DNA from: Spirochaetota bacterium
GTDB taxonomy: Bacteria > Spirochaetota > Leptospiria > Turneriellales > Turneriellaceae
Assembly: GCA_029561505.1 (NCBI GenBank)
Contig: JAKQXK010000276.1
Coordinates: 1 to 5,626 of the forward strand
Direction: 5' to 3'
Length of the DNA: 5,626 nucleotides
Below, one piece after another: positions 5,575 through 5,626 of the stretch. The notes under the pieces are model-generated. The model worked only from the letters and a program-made list of their open reading frames with translations, ran no database searches and was not told where the DNA came from. The position numbers and the translations under genes are program-made. Position 1 is the first letter of the stretch; each line of letters starts with the position of its first letter.

Positions 5575-5626
5575 ATGAAAGACAAAACAAGAAAACTTTT
5601 TTTACTTCTGGCGCTCGCGGCGCTCT
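5575..5626 (+). CDS. N-terminus of an exported protein (cut by right edge)
   Basis: An ATG at 5575 lies 9 nt after the upstream stop, preceded by GAGAGAC (5564-5570) at a suitable distance for a moderate ribosome binding site. The 17 visible codons read MKDKTRKLFLLLALAAL, a basic n-region followed by a hydrophobic core, which is a typical signal-peptide beginning. The close spacing argues for co-transcription with the barrel-like protein. Nothing can be said about function; the rest lies outside the window. Confidence 0.65.
   Translation, partial: MKDKTRKLFLLLALAAL

Noticed and set aside
1..5626. Phage, insertion sequence, toxin-antitoxin, CRISPR or tRNA gene
   Set aside because: No transposase, integrase, paired repeats with spacers, cloverleaf or short toxin/antitoxin pair could be found; the genes are chromosomal housekeeping or envelope types.

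Overview
The window is ordinary-looking bacterial chromosome of moderately high G+C (roughly mid-fifties per cent by eye), densely coded. It holds seven genes on both strands, two of them cut by the window edges. Nothing in it looks like a phage, insertion sequence, CRISPR array or RNA gene. The mix (a Cys-rich SUMF1-type lipoprotein with a relaxed lipobox, an IF-3 with tails, a didomain CinA and an outer-membrane barrel with a long charged N-terminal stretch) is compatible with a Gram-negative, diderm bacterium. A higher-G+C member of the Leptospirales (Turneriella- or Leptonema-like) is my guess, but this is inference from overall style and not from a diagnostic marker.

Layout: (1) 743 down to the left edge, minus strand: N-terminal 247 codons of a protein with a GAF-like segment, start codon visible. 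(2) 744-821: short divergent spacer. (3) 822-1691, plus: secreted, probably lipid-anchored, Cys-rich protein of the formylglycine-generating-enzyme (SUMF1) fold that lacks the catalytic cysteines. (4) 1751-2437, plus: translation initiation factor IF-3, with an N-terminal Gly-rich extension and an Ala/Pro C-terminal tail, not followed by rpmI/rplT. (5) 2434-3255, minus: DUF455-family ferritin-like di-iron protein, convergent with infC, the two stop codons sharing the four bases TTAA. (6) 3341-4591, plus: CinA, competence/damage-inducible protein with nicotinamide-nucleotide amidase domain. (7) 4582-4629: a perfect 20-bp inverted repeat that includes the cinA stop codon and is probably its terminator. 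(8) 4630-4704: a compact regulatory-looking spacer with a palindrome, a dyad and a 25-bp-spaced direct repeat. (9) 4705-5565, plus: exported outer-membrane-barrel-like protein, followed 9 nt later by (10) the first 17 codons of another exported protein in the same apparent operon, cut by the right edge.

The genes do not form one pathway. infC (translation), cinA (NMN salvage/nucleotide repair) and the DUF455 gene are single-gene or short units packed next to each other. The first pair (GAF-like gene and lipoprotein) is divergent, and the last pair (two exported proteins) is a probable operon. I see no convincing undescribed system. The points most worth a second look are the orphan IF-3 with its small out-of-frame overlapping ORF, the Cys-rich non-catalytic SUMF1 lipoprotein, the convergent TTAA overlap with an adjacent GNRA-loop hairpin, the terminator embedded in the cinA 3' end, the repeat-rich spacer before the barrel gene, and the lack of Shine-Dalgarno sequences at most starts.
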